From: Jacaranda mimosifolia
Lineage: Eukaryota; Streptophyta; Magnoliopsida; Lamiales; Bignoniaceae
DNA length: 64,000 nt
Reading direction: 5' to 3'
Assembly: GCA_018894105.1 (NCBI GenBank)
Contig: CM032124.1
Coordinates: 3,519,501-3,583,500, forward strand
The position numbers and the translations under genes were made by a program. Shown here piece after piece: positions 1 to 12,493 of this stretch. A model generated the notes under the pieces. It had not been told where the DNA came from and made no database searches. It was given only the letters and a program-made list of their open reading frames with translations. Numbering within the stretch: the first letter of the stretch is position 1; each line of letters starts with the position of its first letter.

Positions 1-1287
1 CTCGATAAGCTTAACATGCTTCCCTGTGGTTGCAGATTCAACCCTGTACTCTTCCGCTCAAGCCTGACCTTAGATCCATTACAAACATATATGCTCTAAA
101 TACTTACCCAACAAAATCCTGCTTTATCATGTTGATCTCAAAAAAGTGTTTGTGATTGTTCCAGAAAAAATGAAACAAAAGATATGGTAGAGCTAGTTAC
201 TTGATGGTTATAAAGTGAGTAGTACTTCCTTTTCTTGCTTTCATAGTCTCGGCTCTATATGTAAATGAGTCTTATTCCTTATTTACATGCTTTCTTAAAT
301 TAGGACATATACTACTTGGATCTGGATAACTCTCTCGATTTAACTTAACTCATTTTGGCTAGTAATGCACAAGTACAGATTCATATCTAACATCCGTTTT
401 GTAGTTTAATGTGTTTAAGAAAGTATTATTTTTTTTGCAAAAAATTAATTTCGGGTAAGAAAATAATTTTATTTTCTTTTAAGAAATTAATTACGGGTTC
501 TTCTAAGGAATTGTGATTTTTCAAACATGTATTAAAAGTTGTATCTTCTCAAGAAGTAGTTATATTTATATTGTTATAACTATTGGGAATTATTACAATA
601 CTTTAGAAATAATGTCTTCTCTTATTATAAATATAACTCAAGAGAAGTGCCAGAAAAAATATATACAATTTTCAAATAAGTTTTTCCTTTCTTCTCTATT
701 AAAATTTCTCATATACTTACAAAGCTTTTTAAAAGGTTTTGAACGGAAATTTTTGAAGTTGCTATTCGCAGATTTTGAATTATTTTGTTGTATCTTAGAA
801 GTAAATTGCTATTTCAACCCGATAGCAAACACATAGTGGGGACAATAATCACTTTAAGGAAAGTGCGTTTAGGCCTCAAGTCACATAATTTAATTTCTTT
901 ATTTATAACTAGTTCCATAAATTTTCCTAACAGTAAAACCAACAATAAGATTATCTAGCTAGGTTGGTCTGAGTTAAGTACGCACAAATAGTCTTACTAA
1001 AGAACAGACGAAATTTAATGTTATTGCATTTGATCAATACTTCAATTGGTTGCCCTTTTGTGAAATACCCCCGTCAAATGTACCTATATATATTATGAAG
1101 GTATAAAAAAAAATGCCAATCATTTTCCGTAAATAAAGTGTTTTCCCTAAATAGAGACATACACATCGAGTAACTATATCTTTATATATTCGTTAAACAT
1201 AGATATATACATAGAAAGCAAAATTAAATAGGCACAAAGAGTTTTATCAATACAAGTAATTAATTACAACAGTCTTTTAATTCCTAC
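1..1287. other. Intergenic, AT-rich; possible last exon of an upstream gene
   Basis: No convincing gene. A good splice acceptor (pyrimidine-rich stretch ending TTGCAG at 30-35) is followed by a short stretch that stays open in more than one frame, so bases from 36 could be the terminal exon of a gene starting left of the window. This cannot be decided. The rest is AT-rich sequence and the 3' flank of the minus-strand P450 gene. Confidence 0.35.
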
Positions 1288-4163
1288 TCAATTTATTGGT
1301 GAAGCTACCAAGCAAAGAGGGGTATTCTTATGCATCGTAATCCCAATTGCTTCTTCCATATCAACATCTTCTGCTGACATCCCTTTCGGAAGTTTCCAAT
1401 CAAAGCGAAACAGAAGATTTGCCAGCGCCAGCTCCACCAGCGGGATAGCAAAGTTAATTCCAGGGCAGCCCCTTCTTCCAGCGCCAAACGGCAACAGCTC
1501 AAAATGCTGTCCCCTAAAATCAATCTCTCTGTCCATAAATCTCTCAGGCCAGAATCTTTCCGGGCTCTCCCAGTACCCTGGATCGGTCGACATTGTTGCT
1601 GCATTGAAAATAATTCTGGTTTTTGCGGGGATGTCGTACTTGTTGTCGATGGTGCAGTTTTCCGTGGTTTCTCTGGGGACCAGTAATGGGGCTGGTGGAT
1701 GGAGTCTGAGTGACTCTTTTATGACTAGTTTTAGGTATGTGAGTTTTGGGAGATCATTTTCTTCTACTTTTGTCTTTCCATTGGCAACTTTTCTCAATTC
1801 TTGCTGGGCTTTTTCTTTGACCGTTGGATTTCGTATGAGTTCTGCCATTGTCCACACAATTGTTGCTGCTGAAGTATCAGTTCCAGCCACAAATATGTCC
1901 TGCAATGGTGTTCAAATTATGAGTTATTTCTTTGGCTTTTGAGGGCTGCATCATGTACACACGATTGGAGTCGAGTTTAATAATTTGAGTACTTTTAGAT
2001 CATAAAAATTAAAATGGGATTTTCGGTATCATAAGGTTATTTCAATATGGTTTTGCAATATATGAATTACAGCGTAGAAAACTTTAGATATTAATTTTTC
2101 TATAGAAATTAGTTTTTTTAATTGTTATTTTTTGAAATTTAGAAAACAAAAGCACCTAAAAACTCATTATTCTAATTAATGAAAAAATCCATTTAAATAA
2201 GATCAACTCACATGAAAAAAAATAAAAAATCATACATAACAATATTAACAAATAAGAAAATTTACAAATCAAGAATAAGGTCTTCGTTGCTTACCAAGAT
2301 AACTTCTTGACTCATTTTTCTTGGACCGAGCGCGATGGAGGAACTAATTTATTTAAGTTATACTAAAATATTTTATCTTGTTTTGCTCAAAGACTGGGTT
2401 TTATGAAAAATGTGGAAGCTTGGGAGGAAATTTAACTTAGAGTTTAAAAGTAAAAGCTAAAAAGTGTACAAAAAAAATATATTGTTTTTTCTTTTTTCTT
2501 TTGGTTTCTTTTTTTCCTATTTAGTTTTCAGGTTGACTTATGAACTAGTAAAAACTGTCAACTTAAATAATAAACAACAACAAAATCTAAATAATATAAA
2601 TAATTTGTAGTATGTATATACACACACATACATAACTGGTCTGTATGTTTTTCTTAGTATTATGTTTTTAAAATCTCTACATCGTTCCAAAATATTCAAT
2701 ATGGTTCTCATTATTACCAAAACCTATAATTTTCGGAGAAAAGAAACTTGTACTCTCTAGTATGGTAGATTATGTTTTGGTTTGGTTTCAAAAATTATGA
2801 ACACCACCTATATGGAATTATGAATTATATTTTTTCGGAGAGAGATTGAATTTTTATAAAATAGGAATAATACTATACTCGATCAATTGTAATTAAAAGA
2901 CTAATTCAATATCCCTAAATTAGGGGTATTTAGATCAAATTAGGAAGATCAAAGTTCATATTAGGATAATTAAAGAGGGTGGGAAAGGAAACAGGGGCAG
3001 GTTATTGATTTTAGGGGATAAAAAATTTAAATTTAATATATAAAATCAAATATATAATATGGACTTATATATATAGATTTAAGGATAAGAGGCTCATTAT
3101 ATATTTATATAGATTTAAAGACAGAGGGCAACTCCTATCAGCCCTCTCACTCGCTTCGTCACTGTCTTGATAAGCTCGATTTTATCTTATTATGCACATT
3201 AGATTTGAGTTGCAGAGAAGTCAAATCAACTATAAGAAATTAACTTGAAAGTAGACTTACCAGAAGAACACCCTTGAGTTGTTCATCACTGAGAGTGATT
3301 GCTTGACAGGGATCCTTCTGAATTCTAAGCAACACATCAATTATATCTTCGTCATCTGATTTGGGCCTCATCGGATCAACATGTTCTTCTATTACTTTGT
3401 CGAAAAACCTGTCCAGGTCCTGAAAAACCCTGTTCAACCTCTTGTCTACCCCGTTAAACTTATTAATCCAGGCCATCCCTGGAAAATAATCCGCCACATT
3501 AAACTCCCCCACCAGACGCTGTGTCTCATGCAGAATTTCCTTAAATTTACTGATTTTTCCATGACCAATAGTGTTCGTCGTGGCGGTCGTGCCAAAAGCC
3601 ACACGACAAACAACTTTGTTAGACAGTGAAAATGCTAAAGAGCTTAGATCAACGGGATTTGGAGCAGTACTAGCTATGCGATCGACCATAACAGCCACTT
3701 CTTCAACTCTTATAAATCCAAAAGATTGGATTCTTTTTACTGTCATTAGCTCCAAAATCACGATTTTTCTTATCTCTCTCCAGTACTCACCATACGGTGC
3801 TACGGACATGCTTGAAAAATTGTAACTAAGCTTCTTTATGGCATAAAGAGGGGGGCGCCCTGAGAAGACGAGATCATGGTTTTTAAAGATTTGTCGTGCC
3901 CTGTCGGGTGATGAGACTGCTAATGTTGGCACGAATCCTAGTTGCAAGAACATGAGATCGCCATATGTTTTGGATAAGTTTTGGAGTGATCGATGAGGCA
4001 ATTTCCCGAGCTGATGAAGGTTGCCTATGATGGGGAGCCTTTTAGGACCGGGGGGAAGCCTTCTAGTGTTTATGTCTTTTCTTTTATGTCTCGTCAGGAA
4101 GAAGAAGAAAAAGTAAAGTGTGATAAAGGTGATGAACAACATGAAGGGAATCTCAGAACTCAT
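1288..4163 (-). CDS. Cytochrome P450, CYP71 family (71B-like), intact
   Basis: Two exons: 4163-3261 (301 codons) and 1899-1288 (203 residues plus stop), giving 504 residues, normal for the family. The intron (1900-3260) has GT and AG ends, is phase 0 and sits at the usual CYP71 position just before the I-helix. Visible in order: N-terminal membrane anchor (about residues 5-23), LPPGP hinge (36-40), C-helix W-R motif (EYWREIRK), oxygen-binding AGTDTS (306-311), ExxR (E363, R366), PERF-type motif (419-422) and the haem loop FGAGRRGCPG with cysteine C446. All diagnostic residues are present and no frameshift is seen, so it is probably functional. The product would be an ER-anchored monooxygenase of specialised metabolism that takes electrons from P450 reductase. 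The substrate cannot be read from sequence. It belongs to a different subgroup from the two P450 pseudogenes further right. Confidence 0.93.
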
Positions 4164-4636
4164 TTTTTTCTATAATGCTATAGCTATGGGGCTGGAGATG
4201 GAGAAGTTAGAAATAAAGTTTTCATTCCATAAACACACACATATCTATATATGTATATATGAGATATGGGTGTTGTACTAAAAGGACAGACATGCCCCTT
4301 AGATTTTGCGAAAAAGACTTGATGCCCTTTTTTAACCTGGATTCATACCGGTCCCAATCAACTATACGTGATCTTGTTAATCTCGTGCTCGAAAATCAAA
4401 TCATTTAATTTGACTAATGTGTGGTCATATTGAATGGCTTCCTACATTAGCCACCTCAATTATTTATAAGTTGGCAAAATGGCAATATACAAACAAATCA
4501 CAATTATACATTGAGAGATATGTTGTGATTTAATGGCAGCCATTCTTTCTTTCTTTTCCAATAAATTTTAGAGTTAATCCTTATAGTTGGTTGAGCATAG
4601 AAGAATTTTTATTGGGATAATTCTAGTGACACAAAC

Positions 4637-4671
<35 letters not shown>

Positions 4672-5155
4672 GCTGGAAGAAATCAATTCAAGGTGGATCA
4701 AACTTGATGTGAAGTTGGCCCAGACAAGATTTTGATGGAAATTGATGCATACTACGCCCGATCAAGGTGGAAGATGTGGACCAAGGTAAAGGTGGATCAT
4801 GGTATTAGTTGGTATTTTCTCCACAAAATAAAATACATTCTATGAACGAAGCAAATCCACATCACTCATATCTATCGTTAGGGTAAACTGAGCGGAATAG
4901 ATTGGTTGGCAAATAAGCACGCAATAATAAAAACTCATAAATTGATACTGATTATAAATTTTCGAACACTTATATTTGATGAGTTGGAACTTGACTAGCA
5001 AAAAAATTTTAAGCTCAAGAAACTCCAACTAACCAACTCAAACGTCCCTCGCTCAAACAAATTTACTAAATTTATGAACAGATTATATACAGTTGTTTTT
5101 GGAACGGACTAGCCAATTTTGAACAAGAAAAATGCCAATGTAAGGAGATAAATTT
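4164..5155. other. 5' flank of the P450 gene and AT-rich intergenic DNA
   Basis: Upstream of the minus-strand P450. A TATA-rich stretch at about 4236-4262 lies 75-100 bases before the start codon and could hold the promoter. A 29-base poly-T run is at 4640-4668. A short CAAGGTGGA-repeating segment (about 4690-4800) looks like transposon debris but was not classified. No gene seen. Confidence 0.5.
4640..4668. repeat. Poly-T tract (29 T)
   Basis: Uninterrupted homopolymer. It could be the poly-A tail of a minus-strand retroposon, but no target duplication was recognised. Confidence 0.9.
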
Positions 5156-5603
5156 GCTCCCGTTTGGTTTTATTTTCATTTCCATCATATTTAAAATGTT
5201 GAAAAGTAGTTAGCAAAAATAAGTTGAAAATGAGTTTGTATTTAGATGAATCATTAGAAAAGTAATGATTATGTTGAGTTTAGTAGGATGTAGGTGGAGA
5301 GAGATAGAAATAATGGAATAGAGAAAAACGATATACATGTTATTGGGAGAAGATATATATGTTAATGGAGAATGTGTTTTTTGAAAATAAAAATAAATAA
5401 TTTTGGGTGAAAATATGTAAGAAGTGATGTGTTTCATTTTTGGTTAAAGAATGGACCTTAGACCAGCTCCACCCTGAAAGTTAGCTCAAAAAGTAAAGAT
5501 TGTTCAAGAATATTTATAGAGATCACAACTTATTTATTTCACAAATATGGGATACTAACATTTTTGGAATAATAAAAAATGTGAAAAGGAACCAAACGGG
5601 CAC
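5156..5603. mobile_element. Tourist-like (PIF/Harbinger) MITE, copy A
   Basis: The ends are inverted repeats: CCCGTTTGGTTTTATTTTC at the left and the complement of GTGCCCGTTTGGTTCC at the right. The interior matches two other copies in this window (11987-12286 and 53231-53581), including the stretch around TTAGAAAAGTAATGATT and a shared run near GTAGGTGGAGA. The target duplication has decayed in this copy. No coding capacity. Confidence 0.75.
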
Positions 5604-6561
5604 AAAAATATCTCGTTGCTTTCTCACTACGATTCAGATAGAGATGAACTTGTAATAATTATTGCATGAGAAATCAGTTTGGAAATGAGTATCAAAGCAC
5701 AACACGAAACTGTTGCATGTCCTTTTATAGGACTTTAACGTAACAGCATTTTGTCATCAATTCTTGGGTCCATTCTAGCTCTAAGGGGATGTCTGGATAA
5801 TCCAGATAAAAAAAGAAAAGGAAGTCGCATTGTAAGCAGTCAAAGATAGAAAGTTCTGGAAAATCTGCAGTACCACAAATTAACTTTTCAAGTAGCTTAG
5901 AATTAGCTTAGCCAACTCTGTCAGACTTATTTTATTTGGAAAGAAAATCAATAGCTCTGATCCATGAGGCCATGGCCGATGCTAATAAATACTTAAATTA
6001 TAGTAAGATAATAATACGAAAAAAAATAGTTATTATTGTAATATCTTGTATTTATATTTTTTATGCTTCCCCTTTTTTCGATTTTCCTGAAGACTGGTTT
6101 GGAATATTTCAGCTGAGACTAGGTTTAGTCAAATTCAAGCTAGTTACATAACTCCATCAACAACAAATATTTTATATGAAGAAATCGCTACAAAATTGAT
6201 TTTATAGCATTCACTAAAACTTATAGCTATAAATTTTTATACCAAATATAATTTTTTAAATAACATGCAACAATAGTTATTAACTGTCATTGTATATCTT
6301 TGTTCATTCGAAGCATAATATATTAGTTATATTCTATCAGTATGAAAATTACTGTATATATTAGCTACAGATTGGGTGTAGTGAGGGTTACTTGTCGGAG
6401 TATTTACCTCAAATTTGGCTAGGTTAATTTCGTAGCTAAAATTACAAACTTTTAGCATCAACCACAAATAAGTCGTAATTGATACCCTAGTTTTTTTTTT
6501 TTATTGTGAGAGTAAATTAGACTTTTCATATAATTTTGTAATTTAAATTGCATTATCAATA

Positions 6562-6603
<42 letters not shown>

Positions 6604-9059
6604 TAATAACAATAGTGTTAATTTATCTTATGATTGATTATCTCTCAAAGCTCAGGACTTCAAGTAAACTCGATTGAAATGAAAATTCTCAATCCAAACA
6701 TATACTAAAGTATCTATTCATTTTTTGAAGTTGATATCAACCACTTGGTTGAATATATCTACGCGAAAATGATGTGCATTATTGAGCTTTCCATTGGCCC
6801 CCTCCATGAAGTTTGAAGATAAGTCGTCTGTTGGGTGGGCATTTTCAATCAAAATATAATTAACAACTTTTTTCTTCTTGTTGTGCCTATACGTTCGCTT
6901 TTAAATTTAATGCTTTTCAATATGTTGTAAGTATTTTCTAAGCTCTATGGTGTTTACTATTAATAATTTTGATGAGGTCTCGATGATTCTATGCAATTCA
7001 ATTAGGTATTGTTTAAATGGGGTTGCATATAGTTGGATTATAAATATTTTCATAGTTAAACATATAATAATTTGACTGAGGGGTTGCCAAGAGGGTAGTT
7101 GGCCCATACTGATATTGTCCTCCTATATGTAAGTATAATATTTGGGATTCGTATTTTAATAAATTTTTAATTTGTGTGTGCGTATAAATATATATAAAAA
7201 AATTATAAATAATTAATTGATTTAATGACATCACTTTGCACAAATATGTGTAAAATTTGGGGTTCAAACCCTTAAATGTTTGTGCGTATATGCATAAATA
7301 AAAGAAATGATATTTATAATTTGAAGAATTGAGATTTAGTTTGTAGTAAATAATACAACTCTTCCATTCCTGATAATTTACTTGTATTGGCGTTATTGAT
7401 TAATGAATTAACTTAACTATTTTTGTAAGGGCAATAATAAATAATTTTTTTTTTTCCCATTTAGTTGAGTTTATGCTAAAGCAAGCATTTATTAGATATG
7501 AAAATTCCATATTCTCAAAAGTTTAGGAATTACTAAATTTAGAAATTTGACTTTATATCGTACTATTTTATCGATAAATCTTTTAAATTACTAACAATTT
7601 GACTTTATATTATGGTGAATGGAGCCAGTAATATCTAGGAACAATATTTTTATCTAATAAAAATTGAATGACATATAATAATTGAACAACTCATATCTAT
7701 ACTATATATAATAACAATAAAAAAAAGAGTTTTTGCCTTTTATATTCACAAATGACAGTTTTATACGGTTAAATCAAATTGTGATATACCAATTACAGTT
7801 TTAAATTTTTTATTAGTTACGAAAATTTTAAGATACGAAATGAAATTTTACTTTTCAGTGAAAAATACTTATTTTTCATGTTTTTCTTTTATTATGTTAT
7901 TTTCTTTTCTTCTCTTACACAAGAATTAACAATAGAACCATATATTGCTCTTAAGGTGAACTACATCCAGATCCCTTGAGATTTAGCCTAATTACAAAAA
8001 AATTCTCATTATTTTAAAAAATACATTTATTCCCCTTATTGTATTGCCTTGTTTGGGAGGTATCTGCTCTCGATCGAGGTGCTACTCCAACCAAATTTCT
8101 AACAAATTCAAAACAAATATATACTCCAGCTTTCAAAATTTTCAATTTAAAATAATTCTGAACCGCCCAAATGGAAAGTAAGATCATAATCTATTAATGA
8201 TATCTATGTCAACTAGTCATGCTATAAAACTGCAAGCCAAACCTGAGTTTTCATCATTTACAATAGCTCAAAGACTCACTTCAAGCATTACAGGCTCCAA
8301 CTTATTATACTTCATCAAAACACAAAGATGATAGCCTATTGACGAATGAATTATTACATTACAAGCACACATACATATATATATATATATATTTATAATA
8401 TGTATTATACCGTTAACATTTATAGATACCTTGATAGCACTATTTATACTACACACAATATGGTCCAAGCTCATGGCACCTTCTATTCCTCAATTTGGGA
8501 CAAAGAACAGAAAGAAATATTATAAGGAGGATAAGTTTGAATAACTTAGTGAATTAATGATCAAAATGCATGAATAGAAATAACAATGAATATGCAGTAT
8601 AAAAAAACATTGGCTACAACTATAAGTGAATACCAAGATAATAGATTCTTAAATAATAGACAGATTTCATGGGATCAAGAAATAGAGTTGAGGAATAGTA
8701 TGTTAGGTATTAAACATCTTGACTTGACTCCACACCATCCCATACCAACGAAGAGACAGCTCAAGTTTTCAATATATTTCATGAAAATCTCATGTTTCAA
8801 AACTTAGGACTTGGATCACTTTTAAAGAACTGAGTGTATAAGAACGTTTTAACTTTTAAGTCGTAAAAAAGACTCAGATTCAAAATTTAGTAATTTGATC
8901 AGTTTTATAGAATTGACTGTACAAGAACATTGCATAAAATTAGTTGAATGTGCATATTTCACAAAATTGACTATACAATAATGTTTTCTCTTTGATCTTT
9001 AAACCACAATCGCTATATAAGACACAATAAGTCAAAAATCACTCTCAAGTTGCTTGGTG
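5604..9059. other. AT-rich intergenic DNA
   Basis: No gene recognised on either strand; short open frames lack family features. About 6165-6509 resembles a CACTA-like fragment (GCTACAAAATT motif near the left, a poly-T run then ATTGTG at the right), and a related motif recurs near 23391-23475. Simple repeats at 6561-6603 and about 8377-8392. Confidence 0.5.
6561..6603. repeat. Compound (TA)n(TG)n microsatellite
   Basis: About nine TA units followed directly by about twelve TG units. Confidence 0.95.
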
Positions 9060-9696
9060 TGTCAATATGGGTCAATCAACATGATTGCCTTTATCCTGAA
9101 TATATCAATATGTGTCAGCTAACATGATTACCTCCATCACCAATGTATCAACATGAGTCAGCTAGCAAGACTGACTCTATCACAATATATCAACACGGGT
9201 CATTCAACAAGACCGCCTCAATCACAATATATCAATATGGGTCAGTAAACATAACTGTCTCTATCACTAATATATCAATATGGATCAGCCAACATGAATG
9301 TCATTATCCCGAATATATTAATATGGGTGAGTTAACATGACTGCCTCTATCATAATATACCAATACAGGTTAGTCAACATAACTATCTCTATCACAAATA
9401 TATGAATATAGGTCAGGCAAAATAATTGCCTCTACCACAAATGTATTTAAAAGGGTCAGCTAGCAAGACTACATCTATCACAATATATCAATATGAATCA
9501 GCTAACATGATTGGCTCTGTCACTAATATACTAACACGAGTCAGCTAACATGACTGCCTCTACCACAATATACTAGTATAGGTCAGCCAACATGATTGCG
9601 TCTATTACCAATATATTAATACGGGTCAGCTAGCATGACTGCCCCTATCACAAAATACAAACACGGGTCAGCTAGTATGACTGCCTCTATCACAAC
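9060..9696. repeat. Minisatellite, 42-43 bp unit, about 15 copies
   Basis: Head-to-tail units of the form AATATGGGTCAGCTAACATG then ACTGCCTCTATCACAATATATC, alternating between 42 and 43 bases and differing by scattered substitutions. Fifteen units can be counted by eye. Because 42 is a multiple of three, part of the array stays open in one frame (9143-9340) and gives a repetitive peptide. I read that as an accident of unit length, not a gene. Confidence 0.93.
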
Positions 9697-9870
9697 GAGT
9701 ATAAATAAACAACGGCTAATGAGTAAGACCTCATTGCAGGGAGTATAGGTAAACAACAGCTAGTCAACAAGACCTCATCTTAGCGAATATAGATAAACAA
9801 TGGCTTAGCAAAACCTCCTCACAGGGAGTATAGATAAACAATGGCTAGTCAACAAGACTACCTCAATTGT
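9697..9870. repeat. Second tandem array, about 44 bp unit, 4 copies
   Basis: Directly abuts the first minisatellite. The units read roughly GAGTATAGATAAACAATGGC then TAGTCAACAAGACCTCAT. The two units share the 'CAACAAGAC' and 'CTCA' words, so this array may be a divergent derivative of the first. Confidence 0.85.
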
Positions 9871-11986
9871 AGTATCATAAAATATGGTGATTGGATTGAA
9901 AACGAGAAACTTAAATCATAATTTCAACCTTTGAAAGTTCTGTAGTTCAATTGACAGATTTAAATCCACTTTAGATGAGACTATCAAAAAATTCTAAATT
10001 TCAAACAATGCTTTTCAAAATTCTTTCAGATAAGGATATTGTTATTAAGAAAAATATCATTTTGAAATCATTTTTCAAGGGCGACCTTTGAGAAAGAAGT
10101 CATGCGGAATATTTGAGTAATATCTCAAATCTAATGCAGATGATCAGAGATAAGTATACTAGAAATAAAACAGTACAGATGATGAATCGATTCAACCAAT
10201 TTACCAAGTTCAATGAAAGAGTCGTGAGATAAGTATATAAAATGTAATGGTATGGAACACTATATTGAGTTTGAGCATGTAGAAAGGATATAATGCAATA
10301 TCATATTACCATATGTATATGTTCTTTCCCTTGCAAAAAAATCTTGTAATATATATATATATATATATATACGGAATATAAACCTCACCCCTAATCAATT
10401 CAAGTTTTGGAATAAGATAACTTAGACCAACATCATATTGACTTCTAAATAATAAATTTAAATGTATTTAAATGTTCTTATCGGGTTCCTTAGTTAATTC
10501 ATTTTGTTTAGTCAAATTTCCTCAATTTTCATATTATACCATGATGTTTAAGATAGTAAATATAATTGTTCCTAACTCAACGTGGTACATTATCATAACC
10601 TTGGTTTATGACAGACATGACCTTTCCTGGCTTATCAATTCTGAACTATCAATAATTTTCATCCCACAACACAATTCAATGCAAACTTGAAAATTTAATT
10701 GAATAAAAATTCGATTGAGAGTTTTTACCCAAATTAGATCAAATTTGAACTCGATCTCAAGTCGAAAATAGCCTAGATTAGCTCAGATGTAATTTTAAAG
10801 TCTCCTGTCCAAATGCCATGGAGTCACCGTTATGTCGCTGTCGCCGCCGGATGTGAGCACCACAACCACAATCTATGCACCTAGTCTCCAGGAGCAAAAT
10901 CCCATATCAATTTCGAATTTTGGCACCTACAAGTTGGTCAATTGACCGTCCAAAATTACTATTACACCCTAGCACTATCTGTCGCATCCAATTCTCCACC
11001 ATCGCCAGTCTTCTCGTCAAATTATGCCACCAGTGCATTGTCCACATCATTCCAACCACAACCCCTCATAGCCCATCTCATCTCTGCCATCGGAGGTAGC
11101 TAAAATGCCACCATCGCTGCGCGCCCACTGTCGCCCTCAAATTTTTGACGATTTCTTTGGTGTTTTCAGTTAGGTTTGGCATGGGTTTGTTCGTTAACTT
11201 GAGAGGGAACTTTCTACGGCATCAATTTCAAGGTTTCCAGCCATTTTTTGATCATTCGCTGCCACGATAGGGGTTAGGGTTCAATTTGGAAATTTGATAT
11301 TTTCCTAGGTTTATGATATATATGTATATTTATTTATTTATTTATTTATACACTATATAAATATATTTTCATAACTGCATATTGACCCTAGGATTTATTG
11401 AATGCCTTTAATTGAACCCTTCGAGTTTTCAATCAACTTCAATTGCACCTAGAAGCTCCATGCACTTTACAAGTTGCCCCCCCCCCCCCCCCCCCCCCCC
11501 CAACTCCAAATCAGTCCTTAAAGTTTGATTATCACATATTGACTCCCTAACATTCTTAATAGTGGACAATTAGGTTCTAACTCAATTATTTTGCAGTCCT
11601 TATACTTTTAATTTTATCGCACTAGCCTCTAAATTTTATAATTTGGGATAGTCAAGCCCTTCTCTCACTTACGGTTAAAGCCCTCAACTATCATTAATTA
11701 TTTGTAAGCTTTAATTAGAATTTAACTCAAAATTAATCTAACACAATTTATTTAATTTGTATTTTATTTTGCTAAAACAATAACTTTAGATTTAGGGACC
11801 CAAAATTTGTGATGTTAAACTGGCGTTTATCACCATCCAATATTTTACTCCAACCATTAGTCGTCATTAATGTTTTCATCAAGCGCCGTTAATTTATTCA
11901 TATATACATATATATACACATTAATTTATTCATATATACACACTAATAATAAAAATGTAAGTTGATAAAAATGACCTATGCGTAAC
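9871..11986. other. Intergenic; GC-richer repeat-like island and poly-C tract
   Basis: Mostly AT-rich. An island at about 10790-11280 is clearly richer in G and C (words such as TGTCGCTGTCGCCGCCGG) and holds a 74-codon open frame with no recognisable domain. It looks like a 5' fragment of an old retroelement, but I cannot name it. A microsatellite (AT)n is at 10349-10371 and a TTTA repeat near 11328-11347. Confidence 0.45.
11477..11501. repeat. Poly-C tract (25 C)
   Basis: Uninterrupted run of 25 cytosines in otherwise AT-rich DNA. The true length may be uncertain because such runs are prone to sequencing error. Confidence 0.9.
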
Positions 11987-12286
11987 ATTGCCGTTTAGTT
12001 TTATTTTTAAGGTCCATTTTCACATTTTTTTACTATGCCAAAAATTACTTTTTACATATTTTTACTCAACATCATTTTCATTTTCAAAACACATTATTCA
12101 ATAACTTATATATCTTTTCTCTCTATTCCATTATTTCTATCTCTCTAACTACAACATATTAAAACCAATATAATTATTATTTTTCCAACAATCTATTTAA
12201 ATACAAACTCATTTTTAATTTATTTTCACTAATTAATTTTTTAAAATTTAAAAATAATGGAAATAAAAATACAACCAAACGGTAAT
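11987..12286. mobile_element. Tourist-like (PIF/Harbinger) MITE, copy B
   Basis: Inverted ends ATTGCCGTTTAGTTTTATTT and the complement of ATTACCGTTTGGTTG. Flanked by the 3-bp duplication AAC (11984-11986 and 12287-12289), the size expected for PIF/Harbinger. The interior is the reverse complement of copies A and C. It sits about 200 bases upstream of the STR11-like start codon, so it may lie in that gene's promoter. Confidence 0.8.
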
Positions 12287-12493
12287 AACTGAAGATTTCC
12301 AAATTATATACTTTGGCATTGTTTGCAACTGAAAATCTAAAAAGTTGGCCCTTTGTGACATACAGATTGCATAGGATAAAGCATATTCAGGATAAGCACA
12401 ACAGAATCTTTTTCTTCAACTTCAAAGAATCAAGAAGCAGAAGTAGATAAGGAACAGTTCAGAGATTGCGCATTTCCACCGACTCTCAACAAC

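Noticed and set aside
7250..7280. GGGTTCAAACCC-like word resembling a tRNA T-loop
   Set aside because: No acceptor stem, D-arm or anticodon arm could be found around it.
9143..9340. 65-codon repetitive peptide (YQHESASKTDSITI-like)
   Set aside because: It is a by-product of the 42-bp minisatellite unit staying in frame; no other coding evidence.
9060..9870. Regularly repeated array that could look like a CRISPR
   Set aside because: Units are contiguous without unique spacers and the DNA is plant nuclear; it is a minisatellite.
10875..11099. 74-codon frame in a GC-richer island
   Set aside because: No recognisable domain, start context or splice signals; more likely old repeat sequence.
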